Assembly (NCBI RefSeq): GCF_003385185.1
Contig: NZ_PQHZ01000042.1
Span: 1 to 57,383, forward strand
DNA from: Amycolatopsis palatopharyngis
GTDB lineage: Bacteria > Actinomycetota > Actinomycetes > Mycobacteriales > Pseudonocardiaceae
Length of the DNA: 57,383 bases
Direction: 5' to 3'
This document shows, one piece after another, positions 50,168 through 57,383 of the stretch (positions within the stretch are counted from its first letter, which is position 1; every line of letters starts with the position of its first letter). Under the pieces are notes generated by a model, which saw nothing but the letters and a program-made list of their open reading frames with translations, was not told the origin of the DNA and did not search any database. The position numbers and the translations under genes are program-made.

Positions 50168-51346
50168 TCATCGCAGGCTCCCCGCGTCGCGCACCAGCCG
50201 CTGCGTCGCTCGGCTGGCCGCCGCCCGGCCGGCCTGTTCCGGATCGGCCTGCGCGCTGGCCAGATAGCGGACGGTCGTTGTGGTCCACTCATGCCCCAAC
50301 AGCTTCTGCACCTCCCACAGCGTCATCCCCCGTTCGTAGTTGTGCGTCGCGCACGCATGGCGCAGCAGGTGCGGGTGCAGCTCGGCGACCGGGCCGGGCA
50401 GAAAGCGGCGGGAGGCGGTCTTCAACGCCCGCCGGAACGTCGCTGGCACCACCGCGGGCGCGATCGGCATGTTCAGCGCGGCCACCAAAGGCGGAGTCCG
50501 CTCAGAGGGGAACAGCGGCGCCAGCGGGTGCTCCGGGTCGTCGCGGAACAGGCCGCGCACGTCCTCGACATACCACCACAGCAGCTCGCGGCCCTGCTCG
50601 AACAGGAACGCCTCCCGCTGACGCGGGCCGGAGCCGCGCGCGCCCTTGCCCTCCACCAGAAAGCGGCCCCACTGCCCGGACTCCCAGTGCACATCGGAGA
50701 TCCGTACTCGACACAGCTCGCTCGCCCGGACCCCGGACAGGTAGGCGATCTTGGCCATCACGTAATCGCGGCAGGCGACGGCCTCCTTGCGGGCATCGGC
50801 CAGCACGTCGCGCCACCCGGCGAAGAACCGTGTCATCGCGGTCTGCGACGGCGGCACTCGCAGCCCGAAGTCTCCACGGTGACGGGGCCTGTTGAACGGG
50901 TCGACCGGAGACTCGACCGCCGCGCCGAACAAGCGGCTGATCTCACTCGCGTAGCGCTGCTCCAGGAACGCGAAGTATCCGTCGATCTTCGTGATCTTCG
51001 CGCGCACGGTCGCCCGCGCCCGCTTCCCCGGACCAGCGAAGTAGTGGTCCAACTGCTTGGGCTGCAGCCGCCACGGCACAGTGTCGTAGTACTCGCACAG
51101 CTCGATGACCGGCTTGACCAGCTGATCGATCGTGCCGGGCATCAGCCCGGCGGCATCACGCGCCCACTGATACTCCGCCAACGTGTCCAGATAGAACGAG
51201 CGCTCATCCTCCGGGGCGATCGCGGCGGACTGGCGCCGCTGCAAGGTGAACACATCGGCCAAACCCGACCCGGCGGCCTCGTCCCTGCCCGCCAGCACCT
51301 CCTCGCCAGCGACCCGCAGCCGAGTGTCAGAATCCCTCACGAACAC
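50168..51346 (-). CDS. Tyrosine recombinase (phage integrase family)
   Basis: 392 residues. The N-terminal SAM-like core-binding domain covers about 50-150 (LDTLAEYQWARDAAGLMPGTID). The catalytic domain carries box I Arg in YLSGVRASELCRVRISD, Lys in VEGKGARGSGPR, the HxxR motif HPHLLRHACATH, His/Trp in LLGHEWTTTTVRYL with Tyr in the last three residues of that motif. All five catalytic positions are present, so it should be active. It is the first gene of the trio and lies 145 bases from the island end at 51494, as expected for the enzyme that acts at that end. Confidence 0.93.
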   Translation of the reverse strand: MFVRDSDTRLRVAGEEVLAGRDEAAGSGLADVFTLQRRQSAAIAPEDERSFYLDTLAEYQWARDAAGLMPGTIDQLVKPVIELCEYYDTVPWRLQPKQLDHYFAGPGKRARATVRAKITKIDGYFAFLEQRYASEISRLFGAAVESPVDPFNRPRHRGDFGLRVPPSQTAMTRFFAGWRDVLADARKEAVACRDYVMAKIAYLSGVRASELCRVRISDVHWESGQWGRFLVEGKGARGSGPRQREAFLFEQGRELLWWYVEDVRGLFRDDPEHPLAPLFPSERTPPLVAALNMPIAPAVVPATFRRALKTASRRFLPGPVAELHPHLLRHACATHNYERGMTLWEVQKLLGHEWTTTTVRYLASAQADPEQAGRAAASRATQRLVRDAGSLR

Positions 51347-51362
51347 GTAGATTAGACGATCA

Positions 51363-51381
51363 ACTCGCAGATTCTGCGAGT
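51363..51381. repeat. Short inverted repeat ahead of the recombinase gene
   Basis: ACTCGCAG ATT CTGCGAGT: an 8-bp perfect stem with a 3-base spacer, 17 bases upstream of the first recombinase start and 113 bases from the island end. It may be an operator for the XRE-like protein or a recombinase-binding site. Confidence 0.55.
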
Positions 51382-51494
51382 GGCTATCGGAATCTCACGC
51401 CACAGAGCTGACAGGGCTGGGCGGAGCCTGACCTGTTCAGACCCGAACCTGACCCGCCGAAGGCGCCCTGGGAACCCGTGCGTGCTCCGGTTTA

Positions 51495-51854
51495 GTAGAA
51501 AACCTGTACACCGGTCGCCTCGATCCGGTCACGATCGGTGAGGTGGATACGGCCCTGCAACGTGGCGAAACTCGTCTGCCTGCCGTCGAACGCCACGATC
51601 TCCCCGTCCGCGACGAACCGCGGCCCGCCCTGTGCGGTGAGCACCTCGGCGATTTCCGGGTAGCTGCGCTCGATCGCGTTCTGGTTGCGCGACCACAGGG
51701 TCACCTCGCCCCCGTCCCGTGAGCAGATGGCTCGCACACCGTCGAGCTTGCGTTCGTACAACCAATGATCGCTGGAGAAACGGTCCTCGGTCAGCGTCGC
51801 CAGCATCGGGGCCCGCCAGCCTGGGCGGGCCGAGGGCGCACGCGGGTCCGTCAT
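51495..51854 (-). pseudogene. ATP-dependent DNA ligase, 5' fragment (split by the island)
   Basis: 120 codons, start MTDPRAPSARPGWRAPMLAT at 51854. It includes the adenylation motif I in WLYERKLDGVRAICSRDG (active Lys), motif III FVADGEIVAFDGRQTSFA, and ends at VQVFY followed at once by TAA of the island. The remaining half is at 33789-34394. In intact relatives VFY is followed by a VFDLL-like segment; here that segment is 17 kb away as FLFDLL. The truncated protein lacks motifs IV-VI and cannot ligate. Confidence 0.92.
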
Positions 51855-51973
51855 GACCTGCTGGTTACCCGCGCTCGCACCTGGCGAAACGATCAGTGCT
51901 GGTAGCGGGCGGGCGAAGTTTGTCCGGTCGTCCCGCGGGTAAGCCATAGGCGGCCATCAAGAAAGGAGCGGAC

Positions 51974-52390
51974 ATGACCAAGGCAAGGGACATCATGACC
52001 CCGGACGCCGCCTGCGTCTCGGCAAGCGACACAGTGCTCGACGCCGCCAAGCGGATGAGCGATCTCTCGGTGGGGGCGCTGCCGATCTGCGGTGAGGACA
52101 ACAAGCTCAAGGGGATGCTCACCGACCGCGACATCGTCGTGAAGGTGCTGGCGCAGGGCAAGGACCCGCGCGCGGTGCACGCAGGCGAGCTGGCGCAGGG
52201 TGAAGCTGTGACGATCGGGGCCGACGACGACGTCGAGGAGCTGCTGAACACGATGTCGCGGCACAAGGTCCGCCGGCTTCCGGTGATCGACGGGCACACC
52301 CTCGTCGGGATAGTCGCGCAGGCCGACGCGGCTCGTGCACTGAAGGAGCCAAAGGTGGGGGACCTAGTTGAGGCGCTGTCCGTGCCCTGA
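51974..52390 (+). CDS. Tandem CBS-domain protein (Hrp1-like)
   Basis: 138 residues made only of two CBS domains: ARDIMTPDAACVSASDTVLDAAKRM with DLSVGALPICGEDNKLKGMLTDRDIV, then GEAVTIGADDDVEELLNTMSRHKVRRLPVIDGHTLVGIVAQADAA. This is the architecture of mycobacterial Hrp1 (Rv2626c), whose genomic neighbourhood includes Rv2629; a homologue of the latter is also near here (53881-54978). CBS pairs bind adenosine nucleotides. Start at 51974 with AAAGGAG upstream. Confidence 0.92.
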   Translation: MTKARDIMTPDAACVSASDTVLDAAKRMSDLSVGALPICGEDNKLKGMLTDRDIVVKVLAQGKDPRAVHAGELAQGEAVTIGADDDVEELLNTMSRHKVRRLPVIDGHTLVGIVAQADAARALKEPKVGDLVEALSVP

Positions 52391-52428
52391 TCGGCGTCCC
52401 TCAGCCAACTGGTCGTGCAGGAATGCGA

Positions 52429-52469
52429 GTTGGTCGTTCCGGGTTTTCCCGCGGCCCGGAACGACCAAC
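52429..52469. terminator. 15-bp hairpin between convergent genes
   Basis: GTTGGTCGTTCCGGG (52429-52443) and CCCGGAACGACCAAC (52455-52469) are perfect complements with an 11-base loop. It lies between the CBS and sigma factor stops, so it can end both transcripts. Confidence 0.8.
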
Positions 52470-52481
52470 CACTCGCCAGTA

Positions 52482-53303
52482 CTAGTCCGAGGACTCGGTC
52501 AGGCCCTCGCGTAACTGCATGAGTGTCCGGGCCAGTAATCGGGATACGTGCATCTGGGAAATTCCGATGCGCTCGGCGATCTGGGTCTGGGTCAGGTTGT
52601 GCACGAACCGCAGCGCCAGGATCTTGCGTTCCCGTTCCGGCAGCTGCTGGACCAGCGGTTGCAACGCCTCGTGGTTCTCGACTCCCTCGAGCGCGCTGTC
52701 CTCCTCGCCCAGGGTGTCGCCGAGAGAACGGCTTTCGGTGTCCGCGGAGAGCACCTCGTCCAAGGACATCGAGTTGTAGGCGTTGCCTGCCTCCAGTCCT
52801 TCGTAGACCTCGTCCTCCGTGAGTCCGAGGTGCTGTGCGATCTCACTCGGGGCTGGCGCGCGCCCGAGCCGCTGGGACAGCGTCGTGCTGGCACTGCTGA
52901 TCGACAGGTGCAGTTCCTTGAGCCTGCGCGGGACGCGCACCGTCCAGCCCGTGTCCCGGAAGTACCGGCGCACCTCGCCCATGACCGTCGGTACGGCGAA
53001 GGAGAGAAAGTCCGAGCCACGGGCCGGGTCGAACCGGTCGACCGCGTTGATAAGTCCGACCCTGGCGACCTGGATCAGGTCCTCTTTGGCCACACCTCGC
53101 CCGGAGAACCGCTGAGCGATGTGTTCGGCCAGCGGAAGATGGCCCGTTACCAGGCGATCGCGCAATCGCGAGCGCTCCGGATCGTCCTCGCCGAGTGCGG
53201 CGAGCTTCTCGAACAGCGGTGCCAGATAGCCGTAGTCGTCCGAAGAGGAGCGAGACGATGGCGTTCTGGGTGACGGGGGTGTTCCGGATTCGGCCACCGT
53301 CAC
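52482..53303 (-). CDS. sigF: RNA polymerase sigma factor, SigF/SigB group
   Basis: 273 residues, group 3 sigma-70 factor for stress or developmental genes. Region 2: LVTGHLPLAEHIAQRFSGRG, EDLIQVARVGLINAVDRFDP, FLSFAVPTVMGEVRRYFRD. Region 3: VRVPRRLKELHLSISSA. Region 4: ERERKILALRFVHNLTQTQI, then AERIGISQMHVSRLLARTL. The GTG at 53303 overlaps the anti-sigma stop by four bases (GTGA) with GGAGACC upstream, so the two are co-translated. Partner-switch control by the adjacent RsbW-like protein is expected. Confidence 0.92.
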   Translation of the reverse strand: MTVAESGTPPSPRTPSSRSSSDDYGYLAPLFEKLAALGEDDPERSRLRDRLVTGHLPLAEHIAQRFSGRGVAKEDLIQVARVGLINAVDRFDPARGSDFLSFAVPTVMGEVRRYFRDTGWTVRVPRRLKELHLSISSASTTLSQRLGRAPAPSEIAQHLGLTEDEVYEGLEAGNAYNSMSLDEVLSADTESRSLGDTLGEEDSALEGVENHEALQPLVQQLPERERKILALRFVHNLTQTQIAERIGISQMHVSRLLARTLMQLREGLTESSD

Positions 53304-53734
53304 CCGCTGGTCTCCGGCCGCCTTTTGGTCAGTTCTACGTACACCCACGATGCCTGCCCGTTTCCCGTGTGACCCTCGATCCACGACGAAGCCGAGTCGG
53401 TCAATGTCGTCAGTACCTGCCAACCGAAGGAATTGGTGCTCGGCGGGGTGTCGCGTGCGGTAACGACCGACACCGTGAACCGCAGCTCACCCTTGTCGAG
53501 GCCGAACCGGCACACCATCCGAGTTTCCGGCACGGCGCGCATGATCAGGGTGGAGCACGCCTCGTCGACGGCGAGTTTGAGGTCAGCGATCATGTCGAGG
53601 TCGAAGTCGGCCCGCATCGCGATGCTGGAGGCCAGCGACCGGATCAGCGGCAGGTGCTCAAGCTCGGCGCCAAGGCGCAGTTCGATGTCGTCCTTAGTTG
53701 CGATGCCTTGCGACGGCGGACCCATCTCGTTCAC
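53300..53734 (-). CDS. Anti-sigma factor, RsbW-type kinase fold
   Basis: 144 residues with the GHKL/HATPase fold reduced to an RsbW-type. It has IELRLGAELEHLPLIRSLASS, the helix DFDLDMIADLKLAVDEACSTLI (N-box-like), RMVCRFGLDKGELRFTVSV, and SFGWQVLTTLTDSASSWIEG (G-box region). It would hold SigF inactive and phosphorylate an anti-anti-sigma factor, which is not in the window. The GTG at 53734 has AGAGGTGA upstream. Equivalent to UsfX/RsbW of mycobacteria. Confidence 0.88.
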   Translation of the reverse strand: MNEMGPPSQGIATKDDIELRLGAELEHLPLIRSLASSIAMRADFDLDMIADLKLAVDEACSTLIMRAVPETRMVCRFGLDKGELRFTVSVVTARDTPPSTNSFGWQVLTTLTDSASSWIEGHTGNGQASWVYVELTKRRPETSG

Positions 53735-53880
53735 GCGTCACCTCTGCTGACTGGTCGATGTCTCGCGAGCAGACCCCAGTGCACCTCGCGGTCACTTGTC
53801 AAGCTCCCGTTCCCGTTGCTTCTCTGACATTGTCGACCCTTTCCCGGGTTTTCGCCGCGTGTGCACCTGCCGCACGCGCA

Positions 53881-54978
53881 TCAGGTGTGCCGGAGCAGAG
53901 CGCCGACTCCGTCGGTGAGTTCGAGGCGGTCGTGCACGTCCACCAGGTCAGCGCCGGTGGCGACAGCGGCGACCACCAGCGCTTCGTCGGCGCGCCTGCT
54001 GGTTGCCGGAGCGCCCCCAGAGCCGGCCAGTTCGCCGGATTTCGTGGCGATCTGGGTGAGGTCCGGCCCGATGAGCACGTCGGCGGTGGTGACGTCGCCC
54101 ACGAGCAGTGTGTCCACCTTCCGCTCGCGCAAAGCCGCGGCCACGGCCCGCAAACCCTGCGCGGCAAGGCCCTGGTCCCGGCCTTCTTCGGCCCTGAACC
54201 GATCGACGACGTCGTCCAGCCGGGCTCGCCGGGCCTGTCCGACGACCTCACGTACGGCCGCGCGCAACTGGTCCGGGTCGGAGCCGGATGCTCGGGTACC
54301 CGATTCCACCTCAGTGGCCAGCCTGCGTGCCTGCTCGGGCAACGCTTCGTGCAGCTTGGTGCGGGACTGCACCTCGCCCGCGACGATCACCAGCTGGGCC
54401 CCAGTGCTCTGGGTGAGCTTGGCGACCTCCTCGGCGACATCATTGATGTTGTGCTTGATGATCTCGTCAACATGCTCCTGCAGGTGGGCCATGACCTGGC
54501 CGGCGTGGGTCACGGCGTGCACCGGGTGTTCCCGGCCCTCGGTGGTGCGCTGGGCGACCACGGAACCGAACCGGTCCACTGCCGTGATCTCTGCACCGAC
54601 GCTGTCGACAACGACGACCACGTGCGGTGGTGCCACTTCCCCGTAGCGGGCAAGTGGCAGCAGGAACGGCAGTTCCGAGTGCCGGGCCTCCGCGAACGCG
54701 GGTGGGACCTGCAGGTGCCGATCGAGCAGGATCTGGTCATTCGCCGCGATGAGTGCTCTACCGCCTTGTCCGACAGGACGTTCGCCCTGCCGCACAGCCG
54801 AATCAAGCGCGTCCAATGTGGACTCTGAGGCTCCCTGTTCGCTGAGGCGCTCCCGCAGCTCGCGCCACTTCAGTTCGAGCTGCTTCTCCGCGTCCTCCGT
54901 CTGGTAGGTGTCCTCGAAGTACACGGAGTCGAACGGTCCTTCGATGTTCACCAGGTCGCGGAACCCCGTAGTTTGCAC
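53881..54978 (-). CDS. Rv2629-like protein (bacterial eRF1-like, baeRF family)
   Basis: 365 residues. The opening RDLVNIEGPFDSVYFEDTYQTEDA and central LLPLARYGEVAPPHVVVVVDSVGAEI match the mycobacterial dormancy protein Rv2629 and its eRF1/Vms1-like relatives. The C-terminal third has LRAVAAALRERKVDTLLVGD, like the L30e-type domain of release factors. Such proteins are linked to ribosome rescue or survival under hypoxia; the exact function is uncertain. The GTG at 54978 is strongly supported by GAGGAGG upstream. Part of a stress-related neighbourhood with SigF and the CBS protein. Confidence 0.82.
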   Translation of the reverse strand: MQTTGFRDLVNIEGPFDSVYFEDTYQTEDAEKQLELKWRELRERLSEQGASESTLDALDSAVRQGERPVGQGGRALIAANDQILLDRHLQVPPAFAEARHSELPFLLPLARYGEVAPPHVVVVVDSVGAEITAVDRFGSVVAQRTTEGREHPVHAVTHAGQVMAHLQEHVDEIIKHNINDVAEEVAKLTQSTGAQLVIVAGEVQSRTKLHEALPEQARRLATEVESGTRASGSDPDQLRAAVREVVGQARRARLDDVVDRFRAEEGRDQGLAAQGLRAVAAALRERKVDTLLVGDVTTADVLIGPDLTQIATKSGELAGSGGAPATSRRADEALVVAAVATGADLVDVHDRLELTDGVGALLRHT

Positions 54979-55169
54979 AGATCCTCCTCGCTTCCGGCCC
55001 TGTCGTGCACGGCCGTGTACCCCGAGCGTGGCGCGGCGAAACTTCCCCAGCCGATCCACCGGCCCGTCACTGCCTGTACATGAACGGTGACCAAACCCAC
55101 TGTCTGTCCCGCCACACCCCCTTCTGCGATTCCATTGCCGTTGCTTAGGCTCGCTAACGTGATTGCGCG

Positions 55170-55925
55170 ATGATCTGGTGGCACGCCGTTCTGATCGGCC
55201 TGGTCGGTATCTGGGCAGGCACGATCAACACCGTCGTCGGCTCGGGGACCCTGGTGACGTTCCCGGTCCTCGTGGCGCTCGGATACCCGCCGGTCACCGC
55301 GACGACCTCGAACGCCATCGGCCTGGCGCCGGGGACGATCAGCGGTGCCATCGGCTACCGCCACGAGATCAAGGGCGAGGCGCGACGTCTGCTGGTCTAC
55401 GGCAGCGCGTCGTTCCTCGGGGCGATCGGCGGGACCATTCTGCTGCTCTCGTTGCCGAGCGACACGTTCGAGGCGGTCGTTCCGGTGCTCATCGGGCTCG
55501 CCGTAGTCCTGGTGATCGTGCAGACGCGGGTATCGGCATGGGTCGCGGGCCGCAACGGGGGGCAGGTGCGCCGCTATGGTCCGCTGCTGCTGTTCCTGAT
55601 CTTCCTCATCGGCATTTACGGCGGCTACTTCACCGCTGCCCAGGGCGTGATGTTGATGGCGGTCATGGGCATGTTGCTGTCCGACTCGATTCAGCGGCTC
55701 AACGGCATCAAGAACGTCCTTTCGGCGATCGTCAACGTCGTCGCGGGAACCATCTACGCGTTCATCGCACCGATCAGCTGGCCCGTCGTCGGGCTACTCG
55801 CGGTCGGCTCGGTCATCGGCGGGATTCTGGGCGCGAAGATCGGCCGCAAGCTCTCGCCGAAGGTGTTGCGCGGAGTGATCATCGTCGTCGGGCTCGCGGC
55901 GGTCGTGCAGATGCTCGTCCGCTGA
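55170..55925 (+). CDS. TauE/SafE-family sulfite/organosulfur exporter-type permease
   Basis: 251 residues, about eight membrane segments. It shows the duplicated family motif: VGIWAGTINTVVGSGTLVTFPVLVALG in the first half and LIGIYGGYFTAAQGVMLMAVMGM in the second. TSNAIGLAPGTISGAIGYRHEI is another conserved loop. Substrates of relatives are sulfite, taurine or sulfoacetate; not determinable here. No sulfur-metabolism gene is close. Start ATG at 55170. Confidence 0.9.
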   Translation: MIWWHAVLIGLVGIWAGTINTVVGSGTLVTFPVLVALGYPPVTATTSNAIGLAPGTISGAIGYRHEIKGEARRLLVYGSASFLGAIGGTILLLSLPSDTFEAVVPVLIGLAVVLVIVQTRVSAWVAGRNGGQVRRYGPLLLFLIFLIGIYGGYFTAAQGVMLMAVMGMLLSDSIQRLNGIKNVLSAIVNVVAGTIYAFIAPISWPVVGLLAVGSVIGGILGAKIGRKLSPKVLRGVIIVVGLAAVVQMLVR

Positions 55926-56029
55926 GGTCGCGCATTCTTCTGTCACCTGGTTCATGGTCACTAATCCAGAATCCGTTAATGGAATAACAATTTTTGCCGC
56001 AGCAACTTTTTGCTATTACTTTATGCCGC

Positions 56030-57235
56030 ATGTTCAATTCTCCGCGCCGTTTCCGGCATATCTGGGCCGCAGCGTCAGTCGTCGTTCTTTCGGTGGTCGC
56101 GGGGTCGTTGACGCCCGTCGGCGCCGTTCCGGCCGATGCGGCGTCACTCGACGACAGCTTCTATGTCCCGCCTGCCGAACTTCCGGGTGTGCCGGGCGAC
56201 ATCATCCGGTCGCGCCCCTCACGGCCGGGAACCGCGAAAGACCTGGCGGATGCCTGGCAGGTGATGTACCGGTCCACCGACGCGCTCGGTGAACCCAACG
56301 CGGTGACCGGCACCGTGCTGGTGCCGAAGAACGCGAATCCGGCGACCGTGCCGGTAGTCGGGTTCGCGGCCGGAACACAGGGTCCCGCATTCCGCTGCGC
56401 GCCGTCCAAAATGCTTCAGGGGCAATCGTTCTACGAGCAGCCAGCGCTCAACGGCCTGTTGCGCAGCGGCTACGCCGTCGCGATGACGGACTACGAGGGC
56501 TACTCCCCGGAACCGGACACCAGCTACATCGTCGGCCGGTCGGAGGGTCACGCGGTGCTCGACGCCGTCCGCGCCGCGCTGCGCCTGCCGGAGGCAGGGT
56601 TGTCGGATCAGGCACCCGTCGCGTTGCGCGGTTACTCGCAGGGAGGCGGAGCGGTGATGTGGGCTGGACAGCAGCAACCCGGCTACGCGCCCGAACTCGA
56701 CCTGGTCGGTGTGGCAGGCGGCGGTGTCCCGGCCGACCTGGTCCAGGTGGCGCTGCCGCTGGAGGGCGAGTCTGGTTTCGGCCTACTGGCATACGCGTTG
56801 ATCGGCCTGGACAACGCCTATCCCGAGCTGGATCTCGACGCCTATCTCAACGAACGGGGTCGCACGGAGTTCGCGAAGCTGGAGCAGCACGCCTGCACCC
56901 TGGAACTGCTAGTCGACTACGCGGGGGACTCGCTGAGTGAGTACACGACCAGCAGCCCCGTGCTCACCCCGCCGTGGCTGGCCAGGGTGGGGGAGAACAA
57001 GCTCGGTGGTTCCCCCATCGCGGTACCTGTGCTGCAGTACCACGCCGATAACGACGAACTGGTCGCTCTCGCCCAAGCCGAGTCCTTGCGTGATGACTAC
57101 TGCGCCGTGGGGACGTCGCTGACCTGGAAGACCTACGACACCGACCACATCACCCTGGTGCACACCGGTAGTGCCGACGCGCTCGCCTTCCTCGCCGACC
57201 GATTCGCAGGCAAGCCCGCCACATCCACCTGCTGA
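56030..57235 (+). CDS. Secreted lipase (LIP family, PF03583)
   Basis: 401 residues. A signal peptide spans about residues 1-38 (basic MFNSPRRFRH, hydrophobic AAASVVVLSVVAGSL, Ala-rich cleavage near PADAAS). The alpha/beta hydrolase core has VPVVGFAAGTQGPAFRC, the nucleophile in ALRGYSQGGGAVMWAG, Asp in LQYHADNDELVALAQ and His in DTDHITLVHTG. Paired Cys residues suggest disulfides. The upstream 60 bases are unusually A/T-rich and a good ribosome site is missing; the ATG at 56030 is chosen to fit the signal peptide, with a TTG at 55994 as alternative. Confidence 0.9.
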   Translation: MFNSPRRFRHIWAAASVVVLSVVAGSLTPVGAVPADAASLDDSFYVPPAELPGVPGDIIRSRPSRPGTAKDLADAWQVMYRSTDALGEPNAVTGTVLVPKNANPATVPVVGFAAGTQGPAFRCAPSKMLQGQSFYEQPALNGLLRSGYAVAMTDYEGYSPEPDTSYIVGRSEGHAVLDAVRAALRLPEAGLSDQAPVALRGYSQGGGAVMWAGQQQPGYAPELDLVGVAGGGVPADLVQVALPLEGESGFGLLAYALIGLDNAYPELDLDAYLNERGRTEFAKLEQHACTLELLVDYAGDSLSEYTTSSPVLTPPWLARVGENKLGGSPIAVPVLQYHADNDELVALAQAESLRDDYCAVGTSLTWKTYDTDHITLVHTGSADALAFLADRFAGKPATSTC

Positions 57236-57307
57236 TCCGCCCCGCCCTGTCTCCGTCCCGCCCCTCGCCCTTTCCTGCCTCCGCTCTCGCGTCCGTCCCC
57301 GGCCCGC

Positions 57308-57339
57308 CCCCTCGCACTTTCCCGGGAAAGTGCGAGGGG
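57308..57339. repeat. Perfect 32-bp palindrome of the CTTTCCCGGGAAAG family
   Basis: Same GCACTTTCCCGGGAAAGTGC centre as the copies near 11940-13882, here flanked by CCCCTC and GAGGGG. It lies 73 bases after the lipase stop and near the window end. Confidence 0.9.
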
Positions 57340-57383
57340 CCTGGCCGGGGCCTGCCCCTTACACACATCTCCCAGCCCCCGAG

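Larger units (their letters stand above)
34395..51494. mobile_element. About 17.1-kb island inserted in an NHEJ ligase gene; recombinase trio plus catabolic cargo
   Basis: The ends are placed where ligase homology stops (34394/34395 and 51494/51495). The tetranucleotide AGTA occurs at both ends (34395-34398 and 51494-51497). The element carries, at the 51-kb end, two tyrosine recombinases flanking a small XRE-like gene, and otherwise a degradative gene set with its own regulator. There are no obvious terminal inverted repeats, which fits Tn554-type tyrosine-recombinase transposition rather than a DDE transposon. Joining exactly at AGTA would leave the ligase frame off by one; losing one base restores it. 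Classification as Tn554-like is inferred from gene order. Confidence 0.85.

Noticed and set aside
34395..51494. Island integrated at a tRNA gene
   Set aside because: The only tRNA in the window (tRNA-Ser at 11848) is far away and intact; the break is within a protein gene.

Overview
The window is high-GC actinobacterial chromosome, most likely Pseudonocardiaceae (Amycolatopsis, Saccharomonospora or Prauserella type). This is an inference from cell-wall galactan genes in mycobacterium-like order, Bpa, WXG100-type small proteins, a SigF/RsbW pair, SEC-C and DUF427 proteins, and actinobacterial GTG starts. No species is claimed.

Layout. 1-8024: tail of a Gly-rich secreted-type protein, then glfT1-wzt-wzm (galactan priming and export), a pyruvyl-transferase-like gene, bpa, a cysteine-desulfurase-like gene and a quinone oxidoreductase. 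This matches, from memory, the Rv3777-Rv3783 neighbourhood of M. tuberculosis, plus one extra gene. 8244-14180: secreted M28 peptidase, neutral zinc metallopeptidase, MarR regulator, tRNA-Ser(UGA), DUF427, SEC-C and DUF2277 proteins. 14232-20544: a minus-strand type-VII-secretion-like operon (two small WXG100/EspC-like proteins, a long coiled-coil substrate-like protein, a DUF1023 hydrolase, an LppA-type lipoprotein and three unknowns). 20739-32647: GH3 lipoprotein, truncated DUF305 lipoprotein, LAL regulator, a coupled PBP/ArgJ pair, FabH-like enzyme and a membrane adenylate cyclase. 32750-33739: Ku.

The main event is at 34395-51494. A stand-alone ATP-dependent DNA ligase gene next to ku is cut in two: its first 120 codons lie at 51495-51854 and its last 202 codons at 33789-34394, same strand and compatible frame. 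The roughly 17.1 kb between them is a mobile island. At one end it carries a recombinase trio (tyrosine recombinase, small Cro/XRE-like protein, Cys-rich tyrosine recombinase), an organisation reminiscent of Tn554. The rest is a compact catabolic cargo.

The cargo has a seven-gene minus-strand operon (flavin reductase, RidA, alpha/beta hydrolase, LLM flavin monooxygenase, MHS-type transporter, RibBA, PLP decarboxylase), a TetR regulator, and aldehyde dehydrogenase, acyl-CoA ligase and thiolase genes. Three copies of an 18-bp site around CTAACGTTAG lie in the two divergent promoter regions, so one TetR probably controls all eleven genes. The module resembles the Rut pyrimidine pathway in enzyme classes (RutA/C/D/F-like) but has no RutB-like gene and ends in CoA-dependent steps. 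It makes its own flavin precursor. The substrate is unknown.

Downstream (51974-57235): an Hrp1-like CBS protein, SigF and its RsbW-type anti-sigma factor, an Rv2629-like protein, a TauE/SafE permease and a secreted lipase. Most convergent gene pairs are separated by strong hairpins, and a 20-30 bp palindrome built on CTTTCCCGGGAAAG recurs between genes five times.
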